Positions 1 to 9,898 of a stretch of DNA of 64,000 nt are shown piece after piece. The position numbers and the translations under genes were made by a program. Below the pieces are notes generated by a model. That model saw only the letters and a program-made list of their open reading frames with translations. It searched no databases and had not been told where the DNA came from. Origin of the DNA: Listeria floridensis FSL S10-1187. GTDB taxonomy: Bacteria; Bacillota; Bacilli; Lactobacillales; Listeriaceae. The DNA is taken from positions 1 to 64,000 of the forward strand of contig NZ_AODF01000005.1 of NCBI RefSeq assembly GCF_000525875.1, in the 5' to 3' direction. How positions within the stretch are numbered: the first letter of the stretch is position 1; each line of letters starts with the position of its first letter.

Positions 1-304
1 AATTTTCATCGATAAAATCATAGCCTAAAAACCATCGATACGCTACATTGGTTTCGATTTCTTTAATCGTTTGGCGCATTGAGCGAATCCCGAATAAGTA
101 TTGGATGAGCACGAGTTTGATCAGCACCACAGGATCCACACTAGGTCTTCCTGTATGCGAATAGGTATGTTCGACAAGGGGGTAGATAAAATCAAAATCA
201 ATCACCGCATCCACTTTTCGAACTAAATGGTCTTCTGGCACTAAATCATCCATGGAGATGGCCACCATTTGGTGGCGAATATCGTCTTGATGTTTGGATA
301 ACAT
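1..304 (-). CDS. IS1182-family transposase, N-terminal part (cut by window edge)
   Basis: Reading leftward from an ATG at 304, preceded by a GAGGTGAA ribosome site, there is one open frame of about 101 codons running off the left edge. It begins MLSKHQDDIRHQM and continues with VPEDHLVRKVDAVIDF, GRPSVDPVVLIKLV and the stretch LFGIRSMRQTIKEIETNVAYRWFLG. This is the typical N-terminal DUF772-like region of IS1182/IS5-type DDE transposases, which cut and rejoin the element's ends. The catalytic residues lie outside the window. The frame is intact as far as visible, so the copy may be functional. It is divergent from dprA, whose start is about 200 bp away. Confidence 0.85.
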   Translation of the reverse strand, partial: MLSKHQDDIRHQMVAISMDDLVPEDHLVRKVDAVIDFDFIYPLVEHTYSHTGRPSVDPVVLIKLVLIQYLFGIRSMRQTIKEIETNVAYRWFLGYDFIDEN

Positions 305-351
305 GTTCTTCACCTCTTGTTTTTTATGTCAGTTCTCTCCTTAGTATAATC

Positions 352-399
352 AAAAAAAAGACTGTAAACAAAGTTTTTTCACTACTTTGTCTACAGTCT
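352..399 (-). terminator. Hairpin upstream of the transposase, minus-strand terminator
   Basis: On the minus strand the stem AGACTGT-ACAAAGT pairs across a short loop with its near-complement and is followed by a run of U (plus-strand A run at 352-359). It would stop transcription entering the element from outside. That is a common way for insertion sequences to limit impinging transcription. Confidence 0.55.
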
Positions 400-400
400 G

Positions 401-430
401 AGACCATTTTCAATTGAAAATGGTCTTTTT
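401..430 (+). terminator. Perfect hairpin with T tail
   Basis: AGACCATTTT and AAAATGGTCT (401-410 and 417-426) form a perfect stem around CAATTG, followed by TTTT. It is a good Rho-independent terminator on the plus strand, directly outside the presumed end of the insertion element and before dprA. Confidence 0.6.
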
Positions 431-510
431 ATAAAGCAAGAAATTCAATTTTACTGATTTTACAGTTTGACATTTCCTCGCTATGATGGGCAAAAAGGAG
501 ATGCTGAAAA

Positions 511-1348
511 ATGGATTTAAATAAAAAAGAAACATGGCTTGAATTGCTTCATTTGCCTGCACGCATTCGTGCTGAAATTTGGGATTTTGCACGAACTTCA
601 AATGAATATCAGACAAGCAGTTATAAAATGAAAAAGCGATTTGGTTCTTATTTTAAAAAAAGAAACGGGATCATCATCATTAAACGCACAAATTCAAAAT
701 GAGGACAATCAAATCTTGTTTTATCACGATAAAGAATATCCTATTCAGTTGAAAGAGATCAGTTTTGCGCCGCCTATTCTTTTTTATCGAGGCAATCTTA
801 GTCTACTGCATTCGGATATTATTGGAATCGTTGGATCACATGCGATGCGTCCATATGGTCGAGCTGTAACTCGCTTGTTTGTAAATGGTTTATACGGCAC
901 ATCTTTTAACTTGATGAGTGGTTCCTTACATGGAATTGAAGAATTAACTTTACGAATAGCGCTACAATGCGGCGGACGAATTATTTGTGTGCTGACAACT
1001 GGGATCGATCAAGTGTTTCCAAGGTGCAATCAACAACTGGTGAATCAGGTCAGCGAATCAGGATTAATCATTAGTGAATATACGCCAGAAACAGTTTTTC
1101 AAAGAAAAAACCTTGAAGAAAGAAGCAGGTTGATTAGCGGAATTGCACGAGGGATTTTAATACCAGAAGCTGCTAAACAAAGCAGTTCGCTTCGAACAGT
1201 TTATTATGGTGTTGAGCAAAATCGGGAAATTTTTGCAGTGCCGGGAAATATTTTCTCAGAAGAATCTGGTGGAGCAAATGCCTTAATTGCGGAAGGCGCT
1301 CAGATGGTTACTAAACCAAAAGAAATTGTAGAAAGCTTCAAATTTTGA
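511..1348 (+). CDS. dprA: DprA/Smf-like DNA-processing protein, divergent, one apparent frameshift
   Basis: DprA loads RecA onto incoming single-stranded DNA during transformation. The ATG at 511 follows AAGGAGATG. The first frame (about 50 aa) runs into the second at an A7 run (655-661). With A6 the gene reads through to about 278 aa, a normal Listeria length. The Rossmann-like DprA core is visible: GIVGSHAMRPYG, the tail of the ssDNA-binding region (SRLISGIARG) and EIFAVPGNIFSEESGG. Several usually conserved positions differ: the usual SGLARGID reads SGSLHGIE, RNR reads RSR, and SGSLITA reads SSSLRTV. It lies directly before topA, as in other Listeria and in Bacillus. The family call is firm, but normal activity is doubtful. 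Confidence 0.8.
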
Positions 1349-1483
1349 GTCATTAGATTAATTTTTAATGAGAAAAGAGTAGTTTGGCTTGCATTTCTGT
1401 TTTTTTTTAAGATAAGTTTGCTAAAGAATGATTAAAACCTTCTATATAATAGCTTGTAAAAACGGCAGTCTAAAAAATATAGA

Positions 1484-1512
1484 TTGACAAACTTTTTTTT
1501 ACGGGCTATGAT
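1484..1512 (+). promoter_or_regulatory. Sigma-A promoter for topA
   Basis: TTGACA at 1484-1489 and TATGAT at 1507-1512 are separated by 17 bp, about 120 bp before the topA start. This matches the vegetative consensus well. Confidence 0.65.
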
Positions 1513-1633
1513 TGACTACTGAATTGAGCTGTTCGTATTTCTTCGTAGTTTGCGAACACGAAAACGAGGCAGAAAGTAATAGATAATGATTATTTAGCCC
1601 GTTTATTTGACCCAATTAGGGAGGAAAAATTTT

Positions 1634-3714
1634 ATGGCAGACTATCTTGTTATTGTAGAATCACCGGCAAAAGCAAAGACGATTGAGAAATATTTAGGAA
1701 AGAAATTTCAAGTGAAAGCTTCGATGGGACATGTTCGCGATTTACCGAAAAGTCAAATGGGTGTTGACACTGAACATGACTTTGAGCCACGTTATATTAC
1801 GATTCGTGGTAAAGGGCCGGTTCTAAAAGAACTTAAGCAAGCTGCTAAGAAAGCAAAAAAAAGTCTATCTCGCAGCCGATCCCGATCGCGAAGGAGAAGC
1901 AATCGCATGGCACTTGGCAAATAGTTTAGATTTAGACCAAACAGATGATTTACGTGTTGTGTTTAATGAAATCACAAAAGATGCAGTTAAAGAATCATTT
2001 AAGCATCCTCGTAAAATCGACATGGACCTTGTCGATGCGCAACAAGCTCGACGAATTTTGGATCGCTTGGTCGGATACAATATTAGTCCAATATTATGGA
2101 AAAAAGTAAAGAAAGGACTAAGTGCGGGGCGTGTGCAGTCGATTGCACTGCGATTAATCATTGATCGTGAAAAAGAAATTAATGACTTTAAACCTGAAGA
2201 ATATTGGACTATTGACGGCAACTTTAAAAAAGGCCGCAAAAGTTTTCAAGCCAACTTCTATGGCGTAGACGGGAAAAAGAAAAAAATTGCAAAATGCAGA
2301 AGATGTTAAAACAGTGATGGCAAAAATTAAAGGTAAGTCTTTTGATGTTATAGATGTAATGAAAAAAGAACGTCTTCGAAATCCGGCTGCTCCTTTTACG
2401 ACTTCTTCACTTCAACAAGAAGCAGCGCGCAAACTCAATTTTAGAACACGTAAGACGATGATGCTTGCGCAACAGCTTTATGAAGGGATTGCACTTGGGC
2501 GCCAGGGTACAGTTGGTTTAATCACTTATATGCGTACTGATTCGACAAGGATTTCCGATACCGCAACAGCAGAAGCGTTGAACTACATTGAAGAAAATTA
2601 TGGAACGGATTTTACCCGAAAGAAAAAACGGCAAGATAAGAATCAAAAAGGTTCGCAGGATGCCCATGAAGCCATTCGTCCAACAAGTATACTTCGTTCA
2701 CCGCAAGAAGTGAAGGAATATTTGAGCCGTGATCAACTGCGTCTTTACCGGTTAATCTGGGAACGCTTTGTAGCGAGCCAAATGGCACCGGCAGTTCTCG
2801 ATACTATGCGAGTAGATATGGAAAATAACGGTGTCTTATTCCGTGCTAACGGTTCCAAGGTGAAATTTGCCGGATTTATGAAAGTTTACGTGGAAAGCAA
2901 TGACGACAATAAGGAAGAAAAAGAAAACATCTTGCCTGATCTTGAAAAAGGCGACAAAGTAACTTATGAAACGCTTGAACAGCGTCAACATTTCACCCAG
3001 CCGCCTCCACGCTATACAGAGGCGCGCCTTGTTCGAACGCTTGAAGAAATTGGAATTGGCAGACCTTCCACTTACTCCCCGACGCTTGATACAATTCAGC
3101 GGCGAAACTATGTCTCGCTTACGAATAAGCGTTTTATCCCAACGGAGCTTGGGGAAATCGTAAATGAAATGATTGAAGAGTATTTCCCTGAAATTCTTGA
3201 TGTTAGTTTCACAGCGAATATGGAAAATGAGCTGGATGAAATTGAACATGGAAAAATGGAATGGGTTAAAGTTATTGATGAATTCTATAAGAGTTTTGAA
3301 CCGAATGTAATACGTGCGGATAAAGAAATGGAAAAAATTGAAATCAAGGATGAGCCGGCAGGGATCGATTGCGATGTTTGCGGCGCACCGATGGTTTATA
3401 AGATGGGGCGTTATGGTAAGTTTTTGGCTTGCAGTCGTTTCCCAGATTGCCGTAATACAAAAGCGATTGTAAAAGAAATCGGTGTAACTTGTCCAAAATG
3501 TCGCGAAGGTCAAGTTATTGAAAGAAAGAGCAAGAAAAAGCGAATTTTCTTTGGCTGTAATCGATATCCAGATTGTGATTATGTTTCTTGGGATAAACCT
3601 GTGGAACGTCCATGTCCAAAATGTAATGAACATGCACTTGTTGAGAAGAAACTTAAAAAAGGAATTCAAATTCAGTGTACCAACTGTGATTATAAGGAAG
3701 AAACACAAAAATAA
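1634..3714 (+). CDS. topA: DNA topoisomerase I, two apparent frameshifts
   Basis: Type IA topoisomerase relaxes negative supercoils by single-strand passage. The ATG at 1634 follows GGGAGGAAAAATTTT and gives [22 protein letters not shown], the Toprim start. Three frames join at A8 (1855-1862, expected A7) and A7 (2280-2286, expected A6). Corrected, the protein is 692 aa, the usual Listeria size. Visible parts are Toprim [12 protein letters not shown], the active-site segment [12 protein letters not shown] with Tyr at about residue 298, and three C-terminal four-cysteine zinc motifs (CDVCG, CPKCREG, CPKCNEH) over the last 110 residues. topA is normally essential, so true loss is unlikely. It sits between dprA and trmFO, the standard order. 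Confidence 0.95.
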
Positions 3715-3718
3715 CCGG

Positions 3719-3760
3719 AAGCCAAGATCGTCAAATTGTGAATAGGCGATTTTGGCTTTT
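3719..3760 (+). terminator. Terminator-like hairpin after topA
   Basis: AAGCCAAGATCG (3719-3730) pairs with CGATTTTGGCTT (3747-3758) and is followed by TT. The loop is about 16 nt. It lies 5 nt beyond the topA stop and just upstream of trmFO. Confidence 0.5.
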
Positions 3761-3803
3761 GTCTCGAACTAGAGAATCGGCTTTTAAAAGAGGAGGAAGT
3801 AAT

Positions 3804-5108
3804 GTGGAGAAAAAGGTAAACGTGATTGGGGCAGGGCTTGCTGGAAGTGAAGCAGCTTGGCAGCTCGCTAAAAGAGGGATTGAAGTCCATTTATACGAAA
3901 TGCGACCTGTTAAGCAAACACCCGCACACCATACGGATAAATTTGCTGAACTTGTATGTACAAATTCACTTCGCGCGAACGGCTTAACAAATGCAGTTGG
4001 GGTTATTAAAGAAGAAATGCGCATGCTTGATTCCATTATTATCGAGGCGGCAGATCAAGCAGCGGTTCCAGCAGGAGGTGCTCTTGCTGTTGATCGTCAT
4101 GAGTTTTCCGGCTATGTTACTGACAAAGTGAAGAATCATCCGCTTGTGACGGTTTTCAGTGAAGAAGTTACTGAGATTCCGGAAGGACCAACGATTATTG
4201 CGACTGGTCCGCTAACAAGCGAGGCTTTGGCAGAAAAAATCAAACTTTTAACTGGCGAAGACTATCTATATTTTTATGATGCAGCGGCTCCTATCATTGA
4301 AAAAGACAGCATTGATATGGACAAGGTTTATTTGAAATCGCGCTATGACAAGGGCGAGGCGGCTTACCTAAATTGCCCAATGACAGAAGAAGAATTTAAT
4401 GCTTTTTACGAAGCGCTTATTAGTGCGGAGACTGCTGAACTTAAAAGCTTTGAAAAAGAAGTGTTTTTCGAGGGATGTATGCCGATTGAAGTTATGGCGA
4501 AGCGAGGTATTAAAACGATGTTGTTTGGCCCGCTTAAGCCTGTTGGATTAGAAGATCCGAAAACCGGAAAGCGCCCATATGCAGTGCTGCAACTGCGTCA
4601 AGATGATGCTGCAGGAACACTTTATAATATGGTAGGCTTTCAAACGCATTTGAAATGGGGCGAGCAGAAACGAGTCTTTGGTTTAATTCCTGGGCTTGAA
4701 AGTGCAGAAATCGTGCGCTATGGTGTCATGCACCGTAATACATTTATCAATTCTCCAAAAGCAATGCTTGCTACTTACCAACTGAAATCGCGTCCTGATT
4801 TGTTCTTTGCTGGTCAAATGACAGGAGTAGAAGGATATGTGGAGTCTGCTGCGAGCGGGCTTGTAGCAGGAATTAATGCTGCTCGGTTCGTCCTTGGCGA
4901 AGAACCAATTATTTTTCCAAAAGAAAGCGCGATCGGCAGTATGGCGAACTACATCACAGCAACAAATACGAAAACATTCCAGCCGATGAATGTAAACTTT
5001 GGTCTATTCCCAGAGTTAGGTGAGAAAATTCGTGCGAAACAAGAAAGAAATGCAAAACTTGCTGAAAGAGCGCTCGATTCTATAAAAATTGTTGCAGAAC
5101 AATTATAA
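3804..5108 (+). CDS. trmFO: TrmFO, folate-dependent tRNA (uracil-54-C5)-methyltransferase
   Basis: This flavoprotein makes ribothymidine at position 54 of tRNA using methylene-tetrahydrofolate and FAD (old name Gid). I chose GTG 3804, which sits behind AGAGGAGGAAGTAAT and gives [20 protein letters not shown], the family's N-terminal FAD-binding Rossmann motif. Upstream in-frame codons lack family similarity. Length is 434 aa, as usual. Conserved segments include [32 protein letters not shown] and the C-terminal [17 protein letters not shown]. The topA-trmFO-xerC-hslVU-codY order is conserved across Listeria and Bacillus. Confidence 0.96.
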   Translation: MEKKVNVIGAGLAGSEAAWQLAKRGIEVHLYEMRPVKQTPAHHTDKFAELVCTNSLRANGLTNAVGVIKEEMRMLDSIIIEAADQAAVPAGGALAVDRHEFSGYVTDKVKNHPLVTVFSEEVTEIPEGPTIIATGPLTSEALAEKIKLLTGEDYLYFYDAAAPIIEKDSIDMDKVYLKSRYDKGEAAYLNCPMTEEEFNAFYEALISAETAELKSFEKEVFFEGCMPIEVMAKRGIKTMLFGPLKPVGLEDPKTGKRPYAVLQLRQDDAAGTLYNMVGFQTHLKWGEQKRVFGLIPGLESAEIVRYGVMHRNTFINSPKAMLATYQLKSRPDLFFAGQMTGVEGYVESAASGLVAGINAARFVLGEEPIIFPKESAIGSMANYITATNTKTFQPMNVNFGLFPELGEKIRAKQERNAKLAERALDSIKIVAEQL

Positions 5109-5117
5109 AGCGACTAT

Positions 5118-5155
5118 AATGATAGGGGCTTCACTTGTGCAGCTCTTATCATTGT
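5118..5155 (+). terminator. Possible terminator after trmFO
   Basis: AATGATAGGGGC pairs imperfectly with GCTCTTATCATT across the loop, 10 nt after the trmFO stop. It lacks a proper T run, so it is a weak call. Confidence 0.35.
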
Positions 5156-5334
5156 GCTATTTTGAATCGTTAGACTTTTAGAATGTTTCATTAATGACTA
5201 GAAAATAAGAATTATTGAGCAATTGAATTGAAGCGTATTCTAGTTTAATTGGAAATGTTGCGAAAAATGTGGAAAATTGTTGCAACTCATTCTCTCGTAT
5301 GTTACGATGATAGTGTTTGAGAGGTGTGTCAATC

Positions 5335-6237
5335 ATGCAGGAAGAACAATGGGTATCAAAGTTCATGGATTATCTGCGTGTCGAAAGAAACTATTCCGAT
5401 AATACGGCAATTGCCTATTATGAGGATATTCTGGATTTTCAAACTTTTTTAAATCAACAAGCAATTTCAGAATTTGAAAAAGTTGATTATTTAGAAGTTC
5501 GGCTATATTTAACTACGCTTAAGGAACGTCGATTTGCTAGGACTTCTGTGGCGCGTAAGATTTCTAGTTTGCGAAGCTTCTACTACTTTCTTGTTAGAGA
5601 AGAAGCAATTTCAAGCAATCCCTTTACTTTTGTCTCACATGCGAAAAAAGAACTCAGGCTTCCAAAGTTTTTCTACAATGAAGAAATGGAGGCTTTATTT
5701 CAGGTGGTTTACGCGGATGACGAGCCGCTTACACTTCGGAATAGAGTGATTTTGGAGCTGTTATACGGCACGGGTATTCGTGTCTCTGAGGCTAGCGATG
5801 TGCGTCTTTCGGATATTGATGAAACCTACCAAGCGATTTTAATTAGGGGAAAAGGAAATAAGGAAAGATATGTACCGTTTGGCTCTTTTTTACAAGATGC
5901 GTTAACACTTTATTTGGAAAAGGGAAGGTCTGTTCTTTCACAAAAATATAAGAAGCAACATGATTATCTGCTGATCAATCATTATGCGGATCCGCTTTCT
6001 GCAAGAGGGATTCGTTATTGTTTGACGAAAACTATTGAAAAAGCAGCGCTTACTCGGAAAATCCATCCGCACATGTTGCGCCATACTTTTGCAACAGATC
6101 TGCTTAATAATGGGGCGGACATGCGAACTGTGCAGGAACTACTCGGTCATGCCAGTTTATCGTCGACACAAATTTACACGCATGTGACGAAAGAGCATTT
6201 GAAAAGCACTTATATGAAACATCATCCTAGAGCTTAA
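5335..6237 (+). CDS. xerC: Tyrosine recombinase XerC (CodV)
   Basis: XerC acts with XerD at dif to resolve chromosome dimers; in Bacillus the gene in this position is called codV. The ATG at 5335 follows GAGAGGTGTGTC. At 300 aa it has an N-terminal SAM-like core-binding domain (about residues 5-90) and a C-terminal catalytic domain. Visible catalytic residues are Arg in GTGIRVSE (about 149), His and Arg in HMLRH (246 and 249), His in LLGHAS (272) and Tyr in QIYTH (281). It heads the xerC-hslV-hslU-codY cluster, with 21 bp to hslV, consistent with one operon. Confidence 0.96.
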   Translation: MQEEQWVSKFMDYLRVERNYSDNTAIAYYEDILDFQTFLNQQAISEFEKVDYLEVRLYLTTLKERRFARTSVARKISSLRSFYYFLVREEAISSNPFTFVSHAKKELRLPKFFYNEEMEALFQVVYADDEPLTLRNRVILELLYGTGIRVSEASDVRLSDIDETYQAILIRGKGNKERYVPFGSFLQDALTLYLEKGRSVLSQKYKKQHDYLLINHYADPLSARGIRYCLTKTIEKAALTRKIHPHMLRHTFATDLLNNGADMRTVQELLGHASLSSTQIYTHVTKEHLKSTYMKHHPRA

Positions 6238-6258
6238 AGAATAGGAGGAAGTGGACTA

Positions 6259-6798
6259 ATGGAAATGCATGCAACGACTATTTTTGCTGTGAAACATGAA
6301 GGGAAAGGCGCGATGGCCGGAGATGGTCAAGTGACGCTTGGTGAATCAGTCATTATGAAACACACGGCGAGAAAAGTAAGACGTTTGTTTCACGATCGTG
6401 TGATTGCTGGTTTCGCCGGTTCAGTAGCTGATGCGTTTACCCTTTTTGAAAAATTTGAAGGTAAGCTTAATGAATTTAACGGCAATCTTGAACGAGCAGC
6501 CGTTGAGCTAGCGAAGGAATGGAGAAGCGACAATGCCCTCCGCAAACTTGAAGCTATGCTGATTGTCATGGATGAAGAAACACTTTTGCTTGTTTCTGGA
6601 ACAGGTGAAGTGATTGAGCCAGATGACGGTATCCTTGCGATTGGTTCAGGCGGTAATTATGCACTTGCAGCTGGACGAGCTCTTAAACGGTATAACGGAG
6701 CTGAGATGGAAGCAAAAGAAATTGCTCAGCATGCGCTTGAAATTGCTTCGGAAATCTGTGTTTTCACGAACAGCAATATCATTGTCGAGGAATTATAA
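6259..6798 (+). CDS. hslV: ATP-dependent protease proteolytic subunit HslV (ClpQ)
   Basis: HslV forms the double-ring peptidase of the HslUV (ClpQY) protease in the cytoplasm. The ATG at 6259 follows AGGAGGAAGTGGACTA. The start reads [26 protein letters not shown]; the Thr-Thr pair is where the N-terminal threonine nucleophile family has its active residue. A short leader of about five residues would have to be removed, or a variant N-terminus used as reported for Bacillus ClpQ. The 179 aa length is normal, and [10 protein letters not shown] and [15 protein letters not shown] are family hallmarks. It ends 11 bp before hslU. Confidence 0.96.
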   Translation: MEMHATTIFAVKHEGKGAMAGDGQVTLGESVIMKHTARKVRRLFHDRVIAGFAGSVADAFTLFEKFEGKLNEFNGNLERAAVELAKEWRSDNALRKLEAMLIVMDEETLLLVSGTGEVIEPDDGILAIGSGGNYALAAGRALKRYNGAEMEAKEIAQHALEIASEICVFTNSNIIVEEL

Positions 6799-6809
6799 AG
6801 GAGTGATAG

Positions 6810-8219
6810 ATGTTGGAGAACGGAGAAACTTCAAAATTAACGCCGCGGCAAATTGTCGAACGGCTTGATCAGTATATTGTTGGGCAAAAGGGAGCGAAAA
6901 AATCTGTGGCGGTTGCCCTCAGAAATCGCTATCGTCGCATGATGATGGATGATGCCATGCGTGATGAGGTTATCCCTAAAAACATCTTAATGATCGGGCC
7001 AACCGGAGTTGGAAAAACAGAAATTGCCCGTCGAATTGCTAAAATTGTCAAAGCACCGTTTACGAAAGTCGAGGCAACAAAGTTTACTGAAGTCGGTTAT
7101 GTTGGCCGAGATGTTGAAGCAATGGTTCGTGATTTAGTCGAAGTTTCAGTTCGGCTTGTGAAGGAAGAAAAAATGCAAACTGTTCGTTATCGGGCAGAGA
7201 AAAACGCGGAAAAACGCATCATCAAATTGCTTGCGCCGGCACAAAAGAAAAAACAAACGACATCACAAAATCCATTTGAAGCTCTTTTTCAAAACGCGGC
7301 GCGACAATCTGAAGAGGAATCCGAAGTGGTTGATGAAGATTTACGGCAAAAACGTAATCAGCTTGAGGATCGGCTTGAACGCGGTGATCTCGATGAGGAA
7401 ATGGTGACGATTGAAGTTACGGAACAGCAAAATCAGATGTTTGATTTGATGCGCGGAAGCGGGATGGATCAAATGGCTGGAATGCAAGAAGCGTTTTCCA
7501 ATTTGCTGCCTAAAAACAAAAAGAAACGTAGAGTAACCGTGAAAGAAGCTAAGCAAATTTTGTTTGAAGATGAAGCTTCTAAGTTAATTGATTCAGACGA
7601 AGTGGCAGCACTTGCCGTTAGACGTGCGGAACAAACAGGCATCATCTTTATTGATGAGATTGATAAAGTAGCGGTTAAAAGCGGTGCTGGAAGCGGTCAA
7701 GTTTCGCGTGAAGGTGTACAACGTGATATTTTGCCGATTGTAGAAGGTTCGCAAGTCGCAACTAAATATGGACTCGTCAACACAGAGTTTATTTTGTTTA
7801 TTGCTGCTGGAGCATTTCATATGTCGAAACCCTCAGATTTAATTCCAGAACTGCAAGGTCGTTTTCCTATTCGAATTGAGCTTGATAAATTATCACAAGA
7901 AGATTTTATCAAAATTTTAACAGAACCAGATAATGCCTTAATCAAGCAATATAAGGCCTTACTTCAGACAGAGGGAATTGACTTGATTTTCACGAAAGAA
8001 GCGATTGAACGTATAGCTGAAATTGCCTTTCTTGTCAATCAAGATACAGATAATATCGGAGCAAGAAGACTCCACACTATTTTGGAAAAACTGTTAGAGG
8101 ATTTGCTGTTTGAAGCACCAGATATCAATCTAGAATCAGTAACCGTAACTGAAAGTTACGTTAATGACAAACTGGAATCCATTATCGAAAGCAAAGATTT
8201 AACGCAGTTTATATTATAA
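6810..8219 (+). CDS. hslU: ATPase subunit HslU (ClpY)
   Basis: This AAA+ unfoldase feeds substrates to HslV. The ATG at 6810 follows AAAGGAGTGATAG. The protein is 469 aa. Walker A GPTGVGKT is near residue 63, Walker [10 protein letters not shown] near 270, and sensor and arginine-finger segments ([39 protein letters not shown]) lie near the C-terminus. The charged, coiled-coil-rich stretch between about 130 and 240 is the I domain that gates the chamber. codY follows 23 bp later. Confidence 0.97.
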   Translation: MLENGETSKLTPRQIVERLDQYIVGQKGAKKSVAVALRNRYRRMMMDDAMRDEVIPKNILMIGPTGVGKTEIARRIAKIVKAPFTKVEATKFTEVGYVGRDVEAMVRDLVEVSVRLVKEEKMQTVRYRAEKNAEKRIIKLLAPAQKKKQTTSQNPFEALFQNAARQSEEESEVVDEDLRQKRNQLEDRLERGDLDEEMVTIEVTEQQNQMFDLMRGSGMDQMAGMQEAFSNLLPKNKKKRRVTVKEAKQILFEDEASKLIDSDEVAALAVRRAEQTGIIFIDEIDKVAVKSGAGSGQVSREGVQRDILPIVEGSQVATKYGLVNTEFILFIAAGAFHMSKPSDLIPELQGRFPIRIELDKLSQEDFIKILTEPDNALIKQYKALLQTEGIDLIFTKEAIERIAEIAFLVNQDTDNIGARRLHTILEKLLEDLLFEAPDINLESVTVTESYVNDKLESIIESKDLTQFIL

Positions 8220-8242
8220 TAAAAATTTAGGAGGATCTAATA

Positions 8243-9022
8243 ATGAGTTTATTAGAAAAAACAAGAAAGATTAATTCAATGTTACAAAATGCGGCAGGAA
8301 AAACGGTCAATTTTAAAGAAATGGCAGATACATTAAGTGATGTAATCGAAGCCAATACTTATATTGTAAGCCGAAAAGGGAAATTGCTCGGCTATTCTGA
8401 AATGTTGCCAATTGAAAATGAACGGATGAAACAAATGCTGACTGAACGTCAATTCCCAGAAGAATATACACAAAGTCTTTTTAATGTAAACGAAACTTCG
8501 CCAAACTTAGAAGTTTCAAGTCAATACACAGCTTTTCCAATTGAAAACAGCGATCTTTTCACTAAAGGACTAACCACTATTGTTCCTGTAGTTGGAGGAG
8601 GGGAACGCCTTGGTACACTCATTCTTTCACGCCTAGATACTAATTTTACAGATGATGATCTTCTACTAGCTGAATATGGTAGCACAGTTGTCGGCATGGA
8701 AATCCTTCACGAAAAAGCCGAAGAAATTGAAGAAGAAGCACGTAGCCGTGCTGTCGTTCAAATGGCAATTAGCTCGCTTTCATATAGTGAATTAGAAGCA
8801 ATTGAACATATTTTTGATGAACTAAACGGAAAAGAAGGCTTGCTCGTCGCTTCAAAAATTGCTGACCGTGTCGGAATTACTCGTTCTGTAATCGTAAATG
8901 CATTGCGCAAACTTGAAAGTGCTGGGGTAATTGATTCTCGTTCCCTTGGAATGAAAGGAACATTTATCCGCGTCTTGAATGATAAATTCTTAGTAGAACT
9001 TGAAAAATTAAAAAATAACTGA
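8243..9022 (+). CDS. codY: GTP- and branched-chain amino acid-sensing repressor CodY
   Basis: CodY is a global regulator of amino acid metabolism, and in pathogenic Listeria also of virulence. It binds DNA when GTP and Ile/Leu/Val are abundant. The ATG at 8243 follows AGGAGGATCTAATA. The 259 aa length is exact for the family. The N-terminal GAF domain (residues 1-155) includes [10 protein letters not shown] and [16 protein letters not shown]. The winged-helix domain (about 200-250) includes [20 protein letters not shown]. Near identity with Listeria CodY, as I remember it, makes the genus assignment strong. It is followed by a clear terminator. Confidence 0.98.
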   Translation: MSLLEKTRKINSMLQNAAGKTVNFKEMADTLSDVIEANTYIVSRKGKLLGYSEMLPIENERMKQMLTERQFPEEYTQSLFNVNETSPNLEVSSQYTAFPIENSDLFTKGLTTIVPVVGGGERLGTLILSRLDTNFTDDDLLLAEYGSTVVGMEILHEKAEEIEEEARSRAVVQMAISSLSYSELEAIEHIFDELNGKEGLLVASKIADRVGITRSVIVNALRKLESAGVIDSRSLGMKGTFIRVLNDKFLVELEKLKNN

Positions 9023-9039
9023 TCATAAATCTAGTTCTA

Positions 9040-9071
9040 GCCTCTATTCTGAATATGAATAGAGGCTTTTT
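9040..9071 (+). terminator. Rho-independent terminator after codY
   Basis: GCCTCTATTC and GAATAGAGGC form a perfect 10-bp stem around TGAATAT, followed by TTTTT. It ends the xerC-hslVU-codY unit. Confidence 0.9.
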
Positions 9072-9146
9072 ATTAGTTAAAATTTCTTTTTTTTAAGCAG
9101 AATTTGCTAAAATAAATGAAGATATAGTTTTTTGGAGGGACGCCTT

Positions 9147-9578
9147 ATGACATTTACGGAGACAAAAATTGAAGTTCGTTACGCGGAAACCGATCAAATG
9201 GGCGTGGTTTATCATGCAAATTATTTGATTTGGATGGAACTTGGGCGAACTAGATTTATCGAGAGTTTAGGTTTACGTTATTTTGATATGGAACAGCTTG
9301 GATACTTGTCGCCTGTGATTGATGTAGAGATTCACTATGGCAAGCCGCTTCGATACGGACAGGAAGCGATTGTGAAGACGTGGCTTTCCGACTATGACGG
9401 TCTGCGTGTAACTTACGGCTATGAAATTCGCTACGCAGAAAGCGGAGATATTGCCATTACCGGAAAAACCAAACACGTTTGTGTTACAAAAGATGAGTTT
9501 AAACCGGTCGCGCTCAAACGCGAACTAAAAGACTGGCATGAGAAATATCAGCAAGCGATACAAAAGAGGGAAAACTGA
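9147..9578 (+). CDS. YbgC/YneP-type hotdog acyl-CoA thioesterase
   Basis: This is a 4-hydroxybenzoyl-CoA-thioesterase-like hotdog protein that hydrolyses acyl-CoA. The ATG at 9147 follows TTGGAGGGACGCCTT. The sequence holds the family signature VRYAETDQMGVVYHANYLIWMELGRTRFIE, with the Asp/His pair near residues 15-23. It is 143 aa. It overlaps the next gene by 1 bp (TGATG), and three genes 9147-10763 form a tight cluster. The family is clear; the substrate is unknown. Confidence 0.88.
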   Translation: MTFTETKIEVRYAETDQMGVVYHANYLIWMELGRTRFIESLGLRYFDMEQLGYLSPVIDVEIHYGKPLRYGQEAIVKTWLSDYDGLRVTYGYEIRYAESGDIAITGKTKHVCVTKDEFKPVALKRELKDWHEKYQQAIQKREN

Positions 9579-9898
9579 TGGCTTTCGGTGTTAAAAGGGA
9601 CGAACTAAAAGCTTTTCAGCAAAAGGCAGAGAGCGGAGAAGTTGCGTTACTTACGCATTATTGGCTGGATAAGCGGTTTCCAAATTCGAAAACTGTGACA
9701 AAAGCTGCAAGTAGTGATCTGGAAGCACTCAAAAAATGGGGCAGCCAATATCATTTGCCTGAGGCTTATATTGATTATGGACATAAAAATTTGCCACACT
9801 ATGATTTATTTGGTGAAATACAGCTTAAAGTACTTGAACAGGAAGGAAAATGGGATCAAATCGAACGATTTCATTTGAGGGGAGAAAAGAATGATTAG
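9578..9898 (+). CDS. YneQ-like conserved hypothetical protein
   Basis: This small 106-aa soluble protein resembles Bacillus YneQ, of unknown function. Recognisable segments are LTHYWLDKRFP, KKWGSQY and LPHYDLFGEIQLKVLEQEG. Its start overlaps the thioesterase stop and its end overlaps the next start by 8 bp, so the three are translationally coupled. No catalytic motif is evident. Confidence 0.75.
   Translation: MAFGVKRDELKAFQQKAESGEVALLTHYWLDKRFPNSKTVTKAASSDLEALKKWGSQYHLPEAYIDYGHKNLPHYDLFGEIQLKVLEQEGKWDQIERFHLRGEKND

Larger units (their letters stand above)
1..399 (-). mobile_element. Left portion of an IS1182-like insertion sequence
   Basis: The element comprises the transposase start and about 95 bp of upstream DNA. 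It probably ends near 399, where an imperfect inverted repeat (AGACTGT..ACAAAGT at 359-374 against ACTACTTTGTCTACAGTCT at 381-399) looks like a terminal repeat with a subterminal partner. No target duplication can be tested because the other end is outside the window. The exact boundary is inferred. Confidence 0.5.

Noticed and set aside
1855-2286. Programmed ribosomal frameshifting in topA
   Set aside because: There is no slippery heptamer with a downstream pseudoknot, and the same kind of shift recurs in fourteen other unrelated genes. A single technical cause is more economical.
2836-3708. 290-codon open frame on the minus strand inside topA
   Set aside because: It lies wholly antisense to a well-supported topA reading frame, has no ribosome site and no recognisable family, and its composition (runs of Phe, Ile, Asn) is that of complement-strand translation.
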